A DNA stretch of 64,000 nucleotides from Halobacterium sp. R2-5 (lineage in GTDB: Archaea; Halobacteriota; Halobacteria; Halobacteriales; Halobacteriaceae), in NCBI RefSeq assembly GCF_011734195.1, contig NZ_JAANTH010000001.1:1488001-1552000 (forward strand), in the 5' to 3' direction. Positions within the stretch are counted from its first letter, which is position 1. Every line of letters begins with the position of its first letter. Below are positions 57,109-64,000 of this stretch, in pieces. The notes under the pieces are model-generated. The model did not search any database, was not told the origin of the DNA, and saw nothing but the letters and a program-made list of their open reading frames with translations. Position numbers and translations under genes: made by a program.

Positions 57109-57926
57109 AGTACCTCGCACGCACCGCGACCGGCGACCCGCTGCTCGGCGGCGAGGACGGCTACGTCCGGCTGGACGCGGTCGAACCGGGCCTCGACAGC
57201 GTCCGGGACGCGCTCCCGCGCGCTGCGGACGGGACGCTCGGCGACGTGTCGGACGCGCCCGCCGAGCCCGTGCCCGCCGAGGACATCACGTTCGGCGCGC
57301 CGCTCGCGGAGTTCGGGAAGCTCTGGGGCATCGGCCTGAACTACGAGGAGCACGCCGGCGACCTCGACGAACAGCGCCCAGAGGAGCCCGCGAGCTTCAT
57401 GAAGCCCTCGACGGTCCCCACGGGACCGGGCGGCCCGATCCGGCTCCCCCCGGAGTCGCAGAGCGAGCGCGTCACCGCCGAGGCCGAACTCGGCGTCGTG
57501 ATGGGACGCACCTGTCGGAACGTCGACGAGGCGGACTTCGAGGACGTAATCGCGGGGTTCCTCCCCGTCATCGACATGACGGCGGAGGACGTCCTCCAGC
57601 GGAATCCGCGGTTCCTCACGCGCGCGAAGAGCTACGACACGTTCCTCGTGCCCGGCGCCGCGCTCGCGGTGCCCGAGGAGCCCCTGGACCTCACGTCGCT
57701 GTCCGTGCGGACGGAGGTCAACGGGAGCGTGGAGGCCGAAAACGAGATTCGGAATATGCTGTTCCCGCCGGAGGAAATCGTCTCGTTCCACTCGGACGTG
57801 ATGACCCTCGAACCCGGCGACCTGTTCAGCACGGGAACGCCGGGTGCGGCGCACATCGAGCCCGGCGACGACGTGCGGGCCGTCGTCGAGTCCATCGGCA
57901 CCGCCGAGGCGCCGGTGACCCGGTAA
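57105..57926 (+). CDS. Fumarylacetoacetate hydrolase (FAH) family enzyme
   Basis: 273 aa from ATG 57105. FAH-family text: FGKLWGIGLNYEEHAGDLDE, metal-site VTAEAELGVVMGR (E-x-E), a GFLPVIDMTAEDV segment, TRAKSYDTFLVPGA, and STGTPGAAHIEPGD. These enzymes cleave C-C bonds of beta-diketo acids. Beside enolase-superfamily dehydratases and an SDR it fits a 2,4-diketo-3-deoxy-sugar-acid hydrolase, as in the diketo-hydrolase route of L-rhamnose/L-fucose degradation, giving pyruvate plus a hydroxy acid (lactate for 6-deoxy sugars). Last gene of the operon. Confidence 0.85.
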   Translation: MKYLARTATGDPLLGGEDGYVRLDAVEPGLDSVRDALPRAADGTLGDVSDAPAEPVPAEDITFGAPLAEFGKLWGIGLNYEEHAGDLDEQRPEEPASFMKPSTVPTGPGGPIRLPPESQSERVTAEAELGVVMGRTCRNVDEADFEDVIAGFLPVIDMTAEDVLQRNPRFLTRAKSYDTFLVPGAALAVPEEPLDLTSLSVRTEVNGSVEAENEIRNMLFPPEEIVSFHSDVMTLEPGDLFSTGTPGAAHIEPGDDVRAVVESIGTAEAPVTR

Positions 57927-57940
57927 CGGCCAGCGGGAAT

Positions 57941-57948
57941 TTTTATAA
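57941..57948 (+). promoter_or_regulatory. TATA box of the second UspA gene
   Basis: TTTTATAA is 25-32 nt before the GTG at 57973, and no ribosome binding site is seen, which supports the GTG as a leaderless start. Confidence 0.6.
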
Positions 57949-57972
57949 CGAGCGGCTGTGTGTGTCGGTACC

Positions 57973-58401
57973 GTGTACCGAGTACTCTTGCCAGTCGGTG
58001 ACAACACGGACCGCGCGTTGAACGCCGCCGAGGCCGCCGGGGACTTCCCGAACGCCGAGGAAGAAGTCGAGGTCGTCATCCTGAACGTCTTCGAGGAGTT
58101 CGAAGTCAGCGGCGAGGCCGGCCAGGTCAACTCCGAGGACGTCTGGGACGAGACGAACTACCCGGAGAGCGTCGACGCCGCCGAGGAGTACCTCGAGTCG
58201 AGAGTGGCGTCGGTGTCGAAGCGCCGCGAGCACGGCGACGTCGCCGAGGAAGTGCTCGCGGTCGCCGAGGAGATCGGCGCCGACAACATCGTGATGGGCG
58301 GCCGCCAGCGGAGCCCCACCGGGAAGGTGCTGTTCGGGAGCACTACGCAGTCGGTGATGCTGTCGGCGTCCTGTCCGGTGACCGTGTCGCTCGGGGAGTG
58401 A
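57973..58401 (+). CDS. Universal stress protein UspA family
   Basis: 142 aa from GTG 57973; an upstream ATG-less frame from 57958 is not needed. VYRVLLPVGDNTDRALNAAEAA at the start and NIVMGGRQRSPTGKVLFGSTTQSVML at the end (the G-x2-G-x9-G-[ST]-like ATP loop, with GGRQRSPTGKVLFGS). It precedes a TAXI-type TRAP transporter. As with the UspA after the symporter, a nucleotide-sensing regulator beside a transporter is likely. Confidence 0.87.
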   Translation: MYRVLLPVGDNTDRALNAAEAAGDFPNAEEEVEVVILNVFEEFEVSGEAGQVNSEDVWDETNYPESVDAAEEYLESRVASVSKRREHGDVAEEVLAVAEEIGADNIVMGGRQRSPTGKVLFGSTTQSVMLSASCPVTVSLGE

Positions 58402-58412
58402 ACTCCTGTCAG

Positions 58413-58424
58413 TTTATTTATTTT
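58413..58424 (+). terminator. T-rich terminator-like run after uspA
   Basis: TTTATTTATTTT lies 12 bases after the uspA stop, consistent with an archaeal T-tract terminator, separating it from the TRAP transporter transcript. Confidence 0.4.
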
Positions 58425-58492
58425 AGTCGACGGTTTCGGACGGGAGTTGCGTTTTTCCATACACGGACACAGTGAAACAAACAGATAGATTG

Positions 58493-58497
58493 TTAAA
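58493..58497 (+). promoter_or_regulatory. TATA-like box of the TRAP binding-protein gene
   Basis: TTAAA is 27-31 nt before the ATG at 58524, supporting this ATG rather than a downstream one as the leaderless start. Confidence 0.5.
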
Positions 58498-58523
58498 GGT
58501 CGAACGGTTTGTCAGGGACGAAC

Positions 58524-59654
58524 ATGGTGGACGAAAGCATGAAGCGACGTAAGTTCCTGTACGGTACAGCTGCAGCGGGCATCGCGGGCATCGCTGGATG
58601 TAGTGGAGACGGCAGCGGCGACGGCGACGGCGACGGTGGCGGCGACACGACCACCGAGAGCGGCGGCGGTGGCGACACCACGACCGAGGGAGGCGACAAC
58701 GGCGGCAGCGAGAGCCTCTCGCTGCGCGTCGGGACCTCCGCCGGTGGGACGCAGGACGTCGGGCTCGCCGTAGAGCGCGCCGTCAGCCAGGAAAGCGACA
58801 CCCTCGACTACTCGACCATCGAGAGCCCCGGCTACATCGGGACCATCTACCGGATGGCCCAGAACCAGTTCAACGCCGGCATCACCGACAACAACTCGCT
58901 GAACAAGGCCCTCGACGACCGCGGCCGGTTCTCCGAGCAGTCGGTCTCCCGCATCCCCCAGTACGGGTTCGGCGCGTTCCCGTACAGCATCTACGTCGTC
59001 GCCCGCGACGGCACGGACATCGAGACGTTCGACGACCTCGCCGGCAAGAACGTCTACCCCGCCGAGCCGGGCTACTCGACGCGCGCGACGACGCTCGACG
59101 TCTGGTCGCAGGACCCGACGGCGGACGTCTACGACCAGATGAACATCCAGAACATGGGCGTCGGTGACGCGCCCGGTGCGATGGAGGAAGGCACCATCGA
59201 CGCGTCCATCGCGTACGGCGCTCCGGGCGTCCGGTACACCGGCTTCGTGCAGGAGATGGCCTCCCGCGTCGACCTCCACTACGTCGAACCGACGGACGCG
59301 CTCATCGAGTCCGCGGAGTCGTACTCCGGCGCCGGTACCACTCGGACGCCCTACGAGGACTGGCAGATCGCGGGTGCGGACATCGGCACCGACGAGGTGT
59401 TCACCTGGGACCTCGAGGTCAACTACACGTTCAACCCCGAGGCCAACCCCGACGCAGTCTACGAGCTGTGCCGCGTCGTCCACGAGCACAACGACGTCGT
59501 CAACAACGGCGAAGCGCAGTTCAACGACTACGACTCCGCCGAGGAGATGCTCGCCTACGCCCAGGAGCGCATCCCCGTCCACCCCGGCGCTGTCCAGTAC
59601 TACAAGGACAACGACGCCTGGGACGACAGCCTCACAGAGGGCGAGACGGCGTAA
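58524..59654 (+). CDS. TRAP transporter substrate-binding lipoprotein, TAXI family
   Basis: 376 aa from ATG 58524; MKRRKFLYG at 58539 is an alternative start. A Tat signal (KRRKFLYG twin-Arg) with lipobox IAGIAGC anchors it outside the membrane by a lipid-modified Cys. A Gly/Asp/Thr-rich spacer (residues 27-70) is followed by the TAXI domain: SLRVGTSAGGTQDVGLAVERAVS, YIGTIYRMAQNQFNAGITDN, DLAGKNVYPAEPGYST and DEVFTWDLEVNYTFN. It captures a small organic acid and delivers it to the fused permease downstream. Confidence 0.9.
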   Translation: MVDESMKRRKFLYGTAAAGIAGIAGCSGDGSGDGDGDGGGDTTTESGGGGDTTTEGGDNGGSESLSLRVGTSAGGTQDVGLAVERAVSQESDTLDYSTIESPGYIGTIYRMAQNQFNAGITDNNSLNKALDDRGRFSEQSVSRIPQYGFGAFPYSIYVVARDGTDIETFDDLAGKNVYPAEPGYSTRATTLDVWSQDPTADVYDQMNIQNMGVGDAPGAMEEGTIDASIAYGAPGVRYTGFVQEMASRVDLHYVEPTDALIESAESYSGAGTTRTPYEDWQIAGADIGTDEVFTWDLEVNYTFNPEANPDAVYELCRVVHEHNDVVNNGEAQFNDYDSAEEMLAYAQERIPVHPGAVQYYKDNDAWDDSLTEGETA

Positions 59655-59732
59655 TCCCCTCCGCGCGGCGTAGTCCCCTCACCCGAATCGGAACCCAATC
59701 AATATTTTACTGCAAGCAAACCACACCCAAAC

Positions 59733-61724
59733 ATGGATACACAATCTGAACGAGAGACCGGGCCCTCGGGGTGGCTGCGTGGCCTCGACATCAGCGTCAC
59801 GCTCGTAGCCCTCCTGTTCTGGGTAACCGTCCTCTGGTGGGCGTACACCCAACAGTGGTCGACGGTCAAGTACGCCGTCCTGTTCGTCGGCGGCATCATG
59901 ACGGTGTACGCCCTCAACGAAACCCGCGAATCGCTCGAAGAAGGCAGCCGGATAGACGCCCTGGTGTTGCTGCCGTCGGCCGGCGTGCTCATCACGGCGT
60001 CCTTTTACTTCTTCCTGAACTTCGAGATGGTCTACCTCCTGCGTCAGGGGTTCGCCAGCGAGCACGAGTACATGCTCGCGCGGCTCATCATCATCTCGCT
60101 GCTGTACCTCACGTGGCGCGAGTTCGGGAACCTCTTCCTCGGACTCGTCATCGGCGTGATGCTGTACGCGATGTTCGGCGACGCCGTCCCCGGCGTACTC
60201 GGACACGCGGGAATGAGCCAACTGACCCTCCTGCAGGCGACGGTCACTGACCTGTACGGGTTCTACGGCTCGCTCACGCAGCTGACCGCGTCCTGGATCG
60301 CGCCGTTCCTCCTGTACGCGGGACTGCTGTTCGCGTACGGCGCGTTCGACCTGATCCTCCGCCTCGCTATCGTCGCGGCCGGGCGCATTCGGTCGGGCGT
60401 GGCACAGACGGCCGTGCTCTCCTCGGCCGTCATCGGCTCCATCAACGGCTCGTACACCGCGAACGCCGCCATGACGGGGTCGTTCACGATTCCGACGATG
60501 AAGGAGAGCGGGATGTCCGGCCACCGCGCGGCCGGCATCGAAGCCGTCGCGTCGACCGCGGGACAGGTGCTCCCGCCGGTCATGGGCGCGTCCGCGTTCG
60601 TGATGGCGTCCTACCTCGGCGTGGCGTACCTCAACATCGTCGTCGCCGGGCTCGTGCCGGCAGCGATTCTGGTCACGTCGATCGCCATCGCAGTCCACTA
60701 CACCGCGATCAGCGACTCCAGCGACCAGGACATGGAGTTCTCGGAGTTCTTCGACGAACCGCTCACGCGCAACGAGAAGATCGCCGAGGCGCTCCGGTTC
60801 GGCATCCCGTTCGGCGTCCTCATCTACTACCTCGGCTTCGCCCAGTACACGGTGATGACGTCCGCGATGTACACCGTGTTCGCGATGATCATCACGGGCG
60901 TCGTGATGCCGCCGTTCCAGCGACTCGTCGACGGGTCGGACATCTCCCCCGTATCGGAGTTCGTCACGCAGTTCAAGAACACCGTTCACGGCTTCCGGCG
61001 GGGCGCCATCATCCTCGCGCCCATCGCCATCATCCTCGTGGTCATCAGCGGCGTCGTGAACCTGTTCTCGACGACCGGTGTCCCCGCGAAGATCGCGCTG
61101 CTGATGATCAACCTCTCCGGCGGCGTCCTGCTGTTCGCAGTGCTGCTCGGGATGGCCGTCGCTATCGTGATGGGCGTCGGGATGCCGACGGTGGCCGCCT
61201 ACGTCATCGTGGCCATCCTCATTGTCCCGACGTTCGTCTCCGAGTTCGGCGTCGCGGAGATCACCGCCCACTACACGATGTTCTACGCGGCCATCCTGGC
61301 GGGCATCACACCGCCGGTGGCGACAGCGGCCGTCGTCGCGGCGGGCATCGCGGAGGCGAACTTCTGGCGGACTTGCGGGGCGGCGCTGAAAATCGCCGCG
61401 CCGCTGTTCGTCCTGCCGATCGCGTTCGTCTACAACCCCGCGATGATTTCGATGACCCCGGGCCTCGAGACGCTCTTCGTCGGCTTCCTGGTCGTGATGG
61501 GCGCCATCTCCATCATCTACGGGCTGAACTACCCGTTCAAGCTGTCCATCGGACGCAAAATCCTCCTCCGGAGCGCGCTCGCGGTGCTCGGCGTGCTCAT
61601 CATGACGTACCCGATGCCGCTCGCGAAGATTGCGGGCATCGCCGTCTTCGTCGCCGTCTTCGTCGCCGAGAAGGTGATGGTCCGCGGCCTCAAGAACCCC
61701 CTCGGGAAGGAGGTGAAACAATGA
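59733..61724 (+). CDS. TRAP transporter fused permease (TAXI type)
   Basis: 663 aa with about sixteen helices; the small and large membrane subunits are fused. Landmarks are AVIGSINGSYTANAAMTGSFTIPTMKESGMSGHRAAGIEA, split by a helix, VLPPVMGASAFVMASYLG, LLGMAVAIVMGVGMPTVAAYV and GITPPVATAAVVAAGIAEANFW. It moves substrate with sodium or proton gradient using the TAXI binding protein. A separate TATA-like ATATTTTA (59702-59709) lies 24-31 nt before ATG 59733. Its stop overlaps the next start by 4 nt (ATGA at 61721-61724). Confidence 0.93.
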   Translation: MDTQSERETGPSGWLRGLDISVTLVALLFWVTVLWWAYTQQWSTVKYAVLFVGGIMTVYALNETRESLEEGSRIDALVLLPSAGVLITASFYFFLNFEMVYLLRQGFASEHEYMLARLIIISLLYLTWREFGNLFLGLVIGVMLYAMFGDAVPGVLGHAGMSQLTLLQATVTDLYGFYGSLTQLTASWIAPFLLYAGLLFAYGAFDLILRLAIVAAGRIRSGVAQTAVLSSAVIGSINGSYTANAAMTGSFTIPTMKESGMSGHRAAGIEAVASTAGQVLPPVMGASAFVMASYLGVAYLNIVVAGLVPAAILVTSIAIAVHYTAISDSSDQDMEFSEFFDEPLTRNEKIAEALRFGIPFGVLIYYLGFAQYTVMTSAMYTVFAMIITGVVMPPFQRLVDGSDISPVSEFVTQFKNTVHGFRRGAIILAPIAIILVVISGVVNLFSTTGVPAKIALLMINLSGGVLLFAVLLGMAVAIVMGVGMPTVAAYVIVAILIVPTFVSEFGVAEITAHYTMFYAAILAGITPPVATAAVVAAGIAEANFWRTCGAALKIAAPLFVLPIAFVYNPAMISMTPGLETLFVGFLVVMGAISIIYGLNYPFKLSIGRKILLRSALAVLGVLIMTYPMPLAKIAGIAVFVAVFVAEKVMVRGLKNPLGKEVKQ

Positions 61725-61963
61725 GCCCCCAACAGGAAGCCCCCGAAGACCAGGTCGACACGTCCGACGTCGGCGGCCTCGAGGAAGTCGTCCCGGAGCC
61801 GCTGATGCCGGTGTGGAAGCGCATCCAGCTGATTCAGGACTTCCGCGAAGCCCACAGCGACACCTACGTCAGGGTCCTGGAAGTGCTGACGGCGATCGCG
61901 CTCGCTGTCGGCTACGTCTGGTGGGTGTACCTCTACTTCCTCGGCGGCGGCGTCGCCCTGTAG
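61721..61963 (+). CDS. Single-helix protein coupled to the TRAP permease
   Basis: 80 aa. A soluble N-terminus (VGGLEEVVPEPLMPVWKRIQ) with an amphipathic segment and one C-terminal membrane helix (VLTAIALAVGYVWWVYLYFL). The start overlaps the permease stop by ATGA, so it is made with the permease. No known family is recognised; it could be an accessory subunit of the transporter. Confidence 0.65.
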   Translation: MSPQQEAPEDQVDTSDVGGLEEVVPEPLMPVWKRIQLIQDFREAHSDTYVRVLEVLTAIALAVGYVWWVYLYFLGGGVAL

Positions 61964-62065
61964 CCGGACGCCTCCGTTCTGTCTCCGTTTCTCACTCCCG
62001 TTCTTCTCGCCGCCGGCTCCGACTGCAGAACGGAGCGTGGAACCGCAGAATAGCGCGCCTGCTCG

Positions 62066-63535
62066 TTACTCGTGCCACTCGGCGGCGCGCTGGACGTCGT
62101 GCGGGATGTGGTTGTCCTGCTCGCGGACGTCGTCGAGGTACGAGCGCAGTTCGGGCGCAAACTCGGGGTGCGCGCAGTTCTCGATGATGCGCTCGGCGCG
62201 CTCGACGGGCGACAGCCCGCGGACGTCAGCGACGCCCTGCTCGGTGACGAACACGTCGACGTCGTGTTCGGTGTGGTCGACGTGGAACGCCATCGGGACG
62301 ACGCGGGAGACCTCGCCGCCCTTCAGGGTCGACGGGAGCGCGCAGACGGTCACCAGGGAGTTCCGGTTGAAGTCCGCGGAGCCGCCGACGCCGTTGATCA
62401 TCTGCTTGCCGCCGACGTGCGTGGAGTTGACGTTCCCGTAGATGTCGAACTCGATGGCGCTGTTGACGCCGACGACGCCGAACTGGTCGATGACGCCCGG
62501 GTGGTTCGAGACGTCCGCCGGCCGCAACACGACGTCCTCGGCGTACCGCTCGACGTTCTCGAAGAGTCGCTGCTGGCCCTCGTCGGTGAGCGCCATCGAC
62601 GTCGCGCTCGCGCACTCCAGGCGGCCGTCGTCGAGCATGTCGAGCAGGCCGTCCTGGATGAGCTCGCCGAAGTAGACGACGTCGCGGCCGCCGAAGTCGA
62701 GCTCCTTGAGTTCGCCCATCAGCGCGTTCCCGAGCGACCCGACGCCGAACTGGAGGTGGACGGCGTCCTCGAACACCGGCGAGCGCTCCATTTCGGCGTC
62801 GAGGAACTCGCCGAGGTTCTCCGCGATGGCGAGGTCGTCGTCGGTCGGGTCGCGGAACGTGTACGTGGAGTCCGCGGTGTCCGTCTCCACGACGCCCGCC
62901 AGCTTCTCGGGTTCGAAGCTGACGTGCGTGGTGCCGATGCGCTCGCCCGGGTCGGAGATGGGGACGGGGTCGCGGTTCGGCGGCGCGTCCGGGCGGTAGA
63001 TATCGTGGAGCGCCTGCAGTTCGAGCGGCTGGCGGCGGTTCAGCTCCACGTACAGCCTGTCGGCCGCCTCCACGAACGCGGGCACCTGGCCGAGCGACGT
63101 CGACGGCACGAACCAGTCCTCGCCGACGGCGACCGCTTCGACGACCGCGACGTCGGGGTCGACCATCCCGCCGTGCTGGACCTCGTCGCCGATGGAGGAG
63201 GCGTTCCGGTCGCTGAACGACACCTCGCGGCGGTTCGTCAGGTCGCGGGCGACCCGGGAGGACTGGTAGGAGAACCGCCGCTCGACGGCGCCGGACTCCA
63301 CGAGGTCGACGTCGATCTCGTCGCCGACGTTCCCGCTGTGGACGACCGTCAGCGCGAGGTCGCGGTCGTCGTCGGCGAGCGCGAGCGGAATCGCCTTCGG
63401 GTAGCCGACGCTCCCGAACCCGCTCGTGAGCACCGTCGCGTCCGCGTCGATGGCTCCCGCCGCAGTCGCCGCGTCGACGACCGGTAGGTCGCCGTGCAGC
63501 CGCTGCTCGACAGGTTTTTCGGGTGGGCCGGTCAT
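62066..63535 (-). CDS. Acetyl-CoA hydrolase/transferase family protein
   Basis: 489 aa from ATG 63535 (MTGPPEKPVEQRLHGDLPVV). ACH1/Cat1-type: ATVLTSGFGSVGYPKAIPLAL, LTVVHSGNVGDEIDVDLVE, HLQFGVGSLGNALMG, GVNSAIEFDIYGNVNSTHVGG (catalytic Glu) and VTEQGVADVRGLSPVERA. It transfers CoA between acetate and other acids or hydrolyses acetyl-CoA. An in-frame extension up to 63670 has no family match. It follows the TRAP unit convergently; relevance to acetate or succinate metabolism is possible. Confidence 0.9.
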   Translation of the reverse strand: MTGPPEKPVEQRLHGDLPVVDAATAAGAIDADATVLTSGFGSVGYPKAIPLALADDDRDLALTVVHSGNVGDEIDVDLVESGAVERRFSYQSSRVARDLTNRREVSFSDRNASSIGDEVQHGGMVDPDVAVVEAVAVGEDWFVPSTSLGQVPAFVEAADRLYVELNRRQPLELQALHDIYRPDAPPNRDPVPISDPGERIGTTHVSFEPEKLAGVVETDTADSTYTFRDPTDDDLAIAENLGEFLDAEMERSPVFEDAVHLQFGVGSLGNALMGELKELDFGGRDVVYFGELIQDGLLDMLDDGRLECASATSMALTDEGQQRLFENVERYAEDVVLRPADVSNHPGVIDQFGVVGVNSAIEFDIYGNVNSTHVGGKQMINGVGGSADFNRNSLVTVCALPSTLKGGEVSRVVPMAFHVDHTEHDVDVFVTEQGVADVRGLSPVERAERIIENCAHPEFAPELRSYLDDVREQDNHIPHDVQRAAEWHE

Positions 63536-63764
63536 CGCTCTCTCCCGTCGCTCGGCCGCCGCACGCGCTCGTTCGAGGCGATACAGCTGTCTGTAGCGGC
63601 CGGCGACCGACCGCCGCTCGTGTGATCTGGCATAGTGTGTGCGTGGCAGCGCGCGGAGGCGACGACGCACCGCCGGCTCCGCGTCTCCGCTCGTCGCCTG
63701 TCGTCTCGGGGTTCCCGCGCTGCGCTATTAAACCGTCGGGTCCCGGTCGGACCGACTGCCCGAG

Positions 63765-64000
63765 TTATTTCTGCGCGTACTCCTCGATGCGGGGTGTGAA
63801 CGTGTCCAGGAGTTCGGTCTCCTCGGCGACCCCGCGAACGCCGTGGCGGACGCCCGGCCCGACGATGAACGTGTCGCCGGCCTCCAGCACCGTCTCGTGG
63901 TCGCCGAACAGTTCGACGGCGCCGCTGACGACGTAGACCGTCTGCCGGGTCTCCTCGTGCTCGTGCTCGGGGAACACCGCGCCCTCGTCGACGGTGTAGT
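63765..64000 (-). CDS. Cupin-domain protein, 5'-truncated by window edge
   Basis: The frame is open to the right edge and ends at TAA 63767-63765, so only the C-terminal 77 residues are seen. Cupin text: FPEHEHEETRQTVYVVSGAVEL (two His and Glu) and VGPGVRHGVRGV (His). The protein probably begins beyond the window. Function not assigned. Confidence 0.75.
   Translation of the reverse strand, partial: YTVDEGAVFPEHEHEETRQTVYVVSGAVELFGDHETVLEAGDTFIVGPGVRHGVRGVAEETELLDTFTPRIEEYAQK

Noticed and set aside
59679-61721. 680-codon minus-strand frame opposite the TRAP permease
   Set aside because: Highly charged His/Asp/Arg-rich product with no motifs, opposite a strongly supported membrane protein.
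1-64000. CRISPR arrays, insertion sequences or prophage
   Set aside because: No regularly spaced repeats of CRISPR type, no transposase, integrase or structural phage gene was seen; the only integration sign is the tRNA-Glu 3' duplication.

Overview
The window is a stretch of haloarchaeal (class Halobacteria) chromosome. The sequence is GC-rich with almost only G or C at third codon positions, the proteins are very acidic, and many genes have a TATA-like box 24-33 nt before the start codon with no ribosome binding site (leaderless transcription). Haloarchaeal families recur: Bat-type HTH regulators, DUF5789, rubredoxin-like ribbons, Tat lipoproteins and MOT1. I cannot name the genus. There is one tRNA gene, and no rRNA, CRISPR array, transposase or intact mobile element.

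Layout. 1-17 kb is core and housekeeping: a DUF255 thioredoxin-like protein, purD, membrane proteins, a DUF421 protein overlapping a potassium-channel-like gene, a GCS2 ligase, a Bat-type regulator, small zinc-ribbon proteins, a PHP phosphoesterase coupled to a lipid kinase, an FNT channel, an aspartoacylase-like enzyme, MscS and a ferritin-like protein. 17-21 kb is the sdhCDBA operon. 21-27 kb has an aspartoacylase-like gene divergent from a RimK ligase fused to an aspartyl-protease-like domain, a MOT1 transporter and an AlkA-type glycosylase. 27-36 kb has a fused 3-hydroxyacyl-CoA dehydrogenase/enoyl-CoA hydratase, tRNA-Glu with a duplicated 3' end, a TFS-like protein, a coupled HAD phosphatase and class II aldolase, a ligase-like protein without its catalytic lysine, a large unknown protein and a Nudix hydrolase.

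36-45 kb is an acetate module: two acetyl-CoA synthetases flank a large Bat-type regulator, followed by a two-component Na+/solute symporter and a coupled UspA. The two acs genes share a 146-bp identical block.

46-58 kb is a sugar-acid catabolic island: mannonate dehydratase, IclR regulator, MFS transporter, D-2-hydroxyacid dehydrogenase, glutaryl-CoA-dehydrogenase-like protein, two overlapping enolase-superfamily dehydratases, and a plus-strand group of lactate-racemase-like protein, SDR, cupin and FAH-family hydrolase. Dehydratase, SDR and FAH hydrolase match the diketo-hydrolase route for 2-keto-3-deoxy sugar acids. Lactate from 6-deoxy substrates could then be racemised by the LarA-like protein and oxidised by the D-2-hydroxyacid dehydrogenase (inference). 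58-64 kb has a UspA and a TAXI-type TRAP transporter with a coupled 80-residue one-helix protein, then an acetyl-CoA hydrolase/transferase and an edge-truncated cupin.
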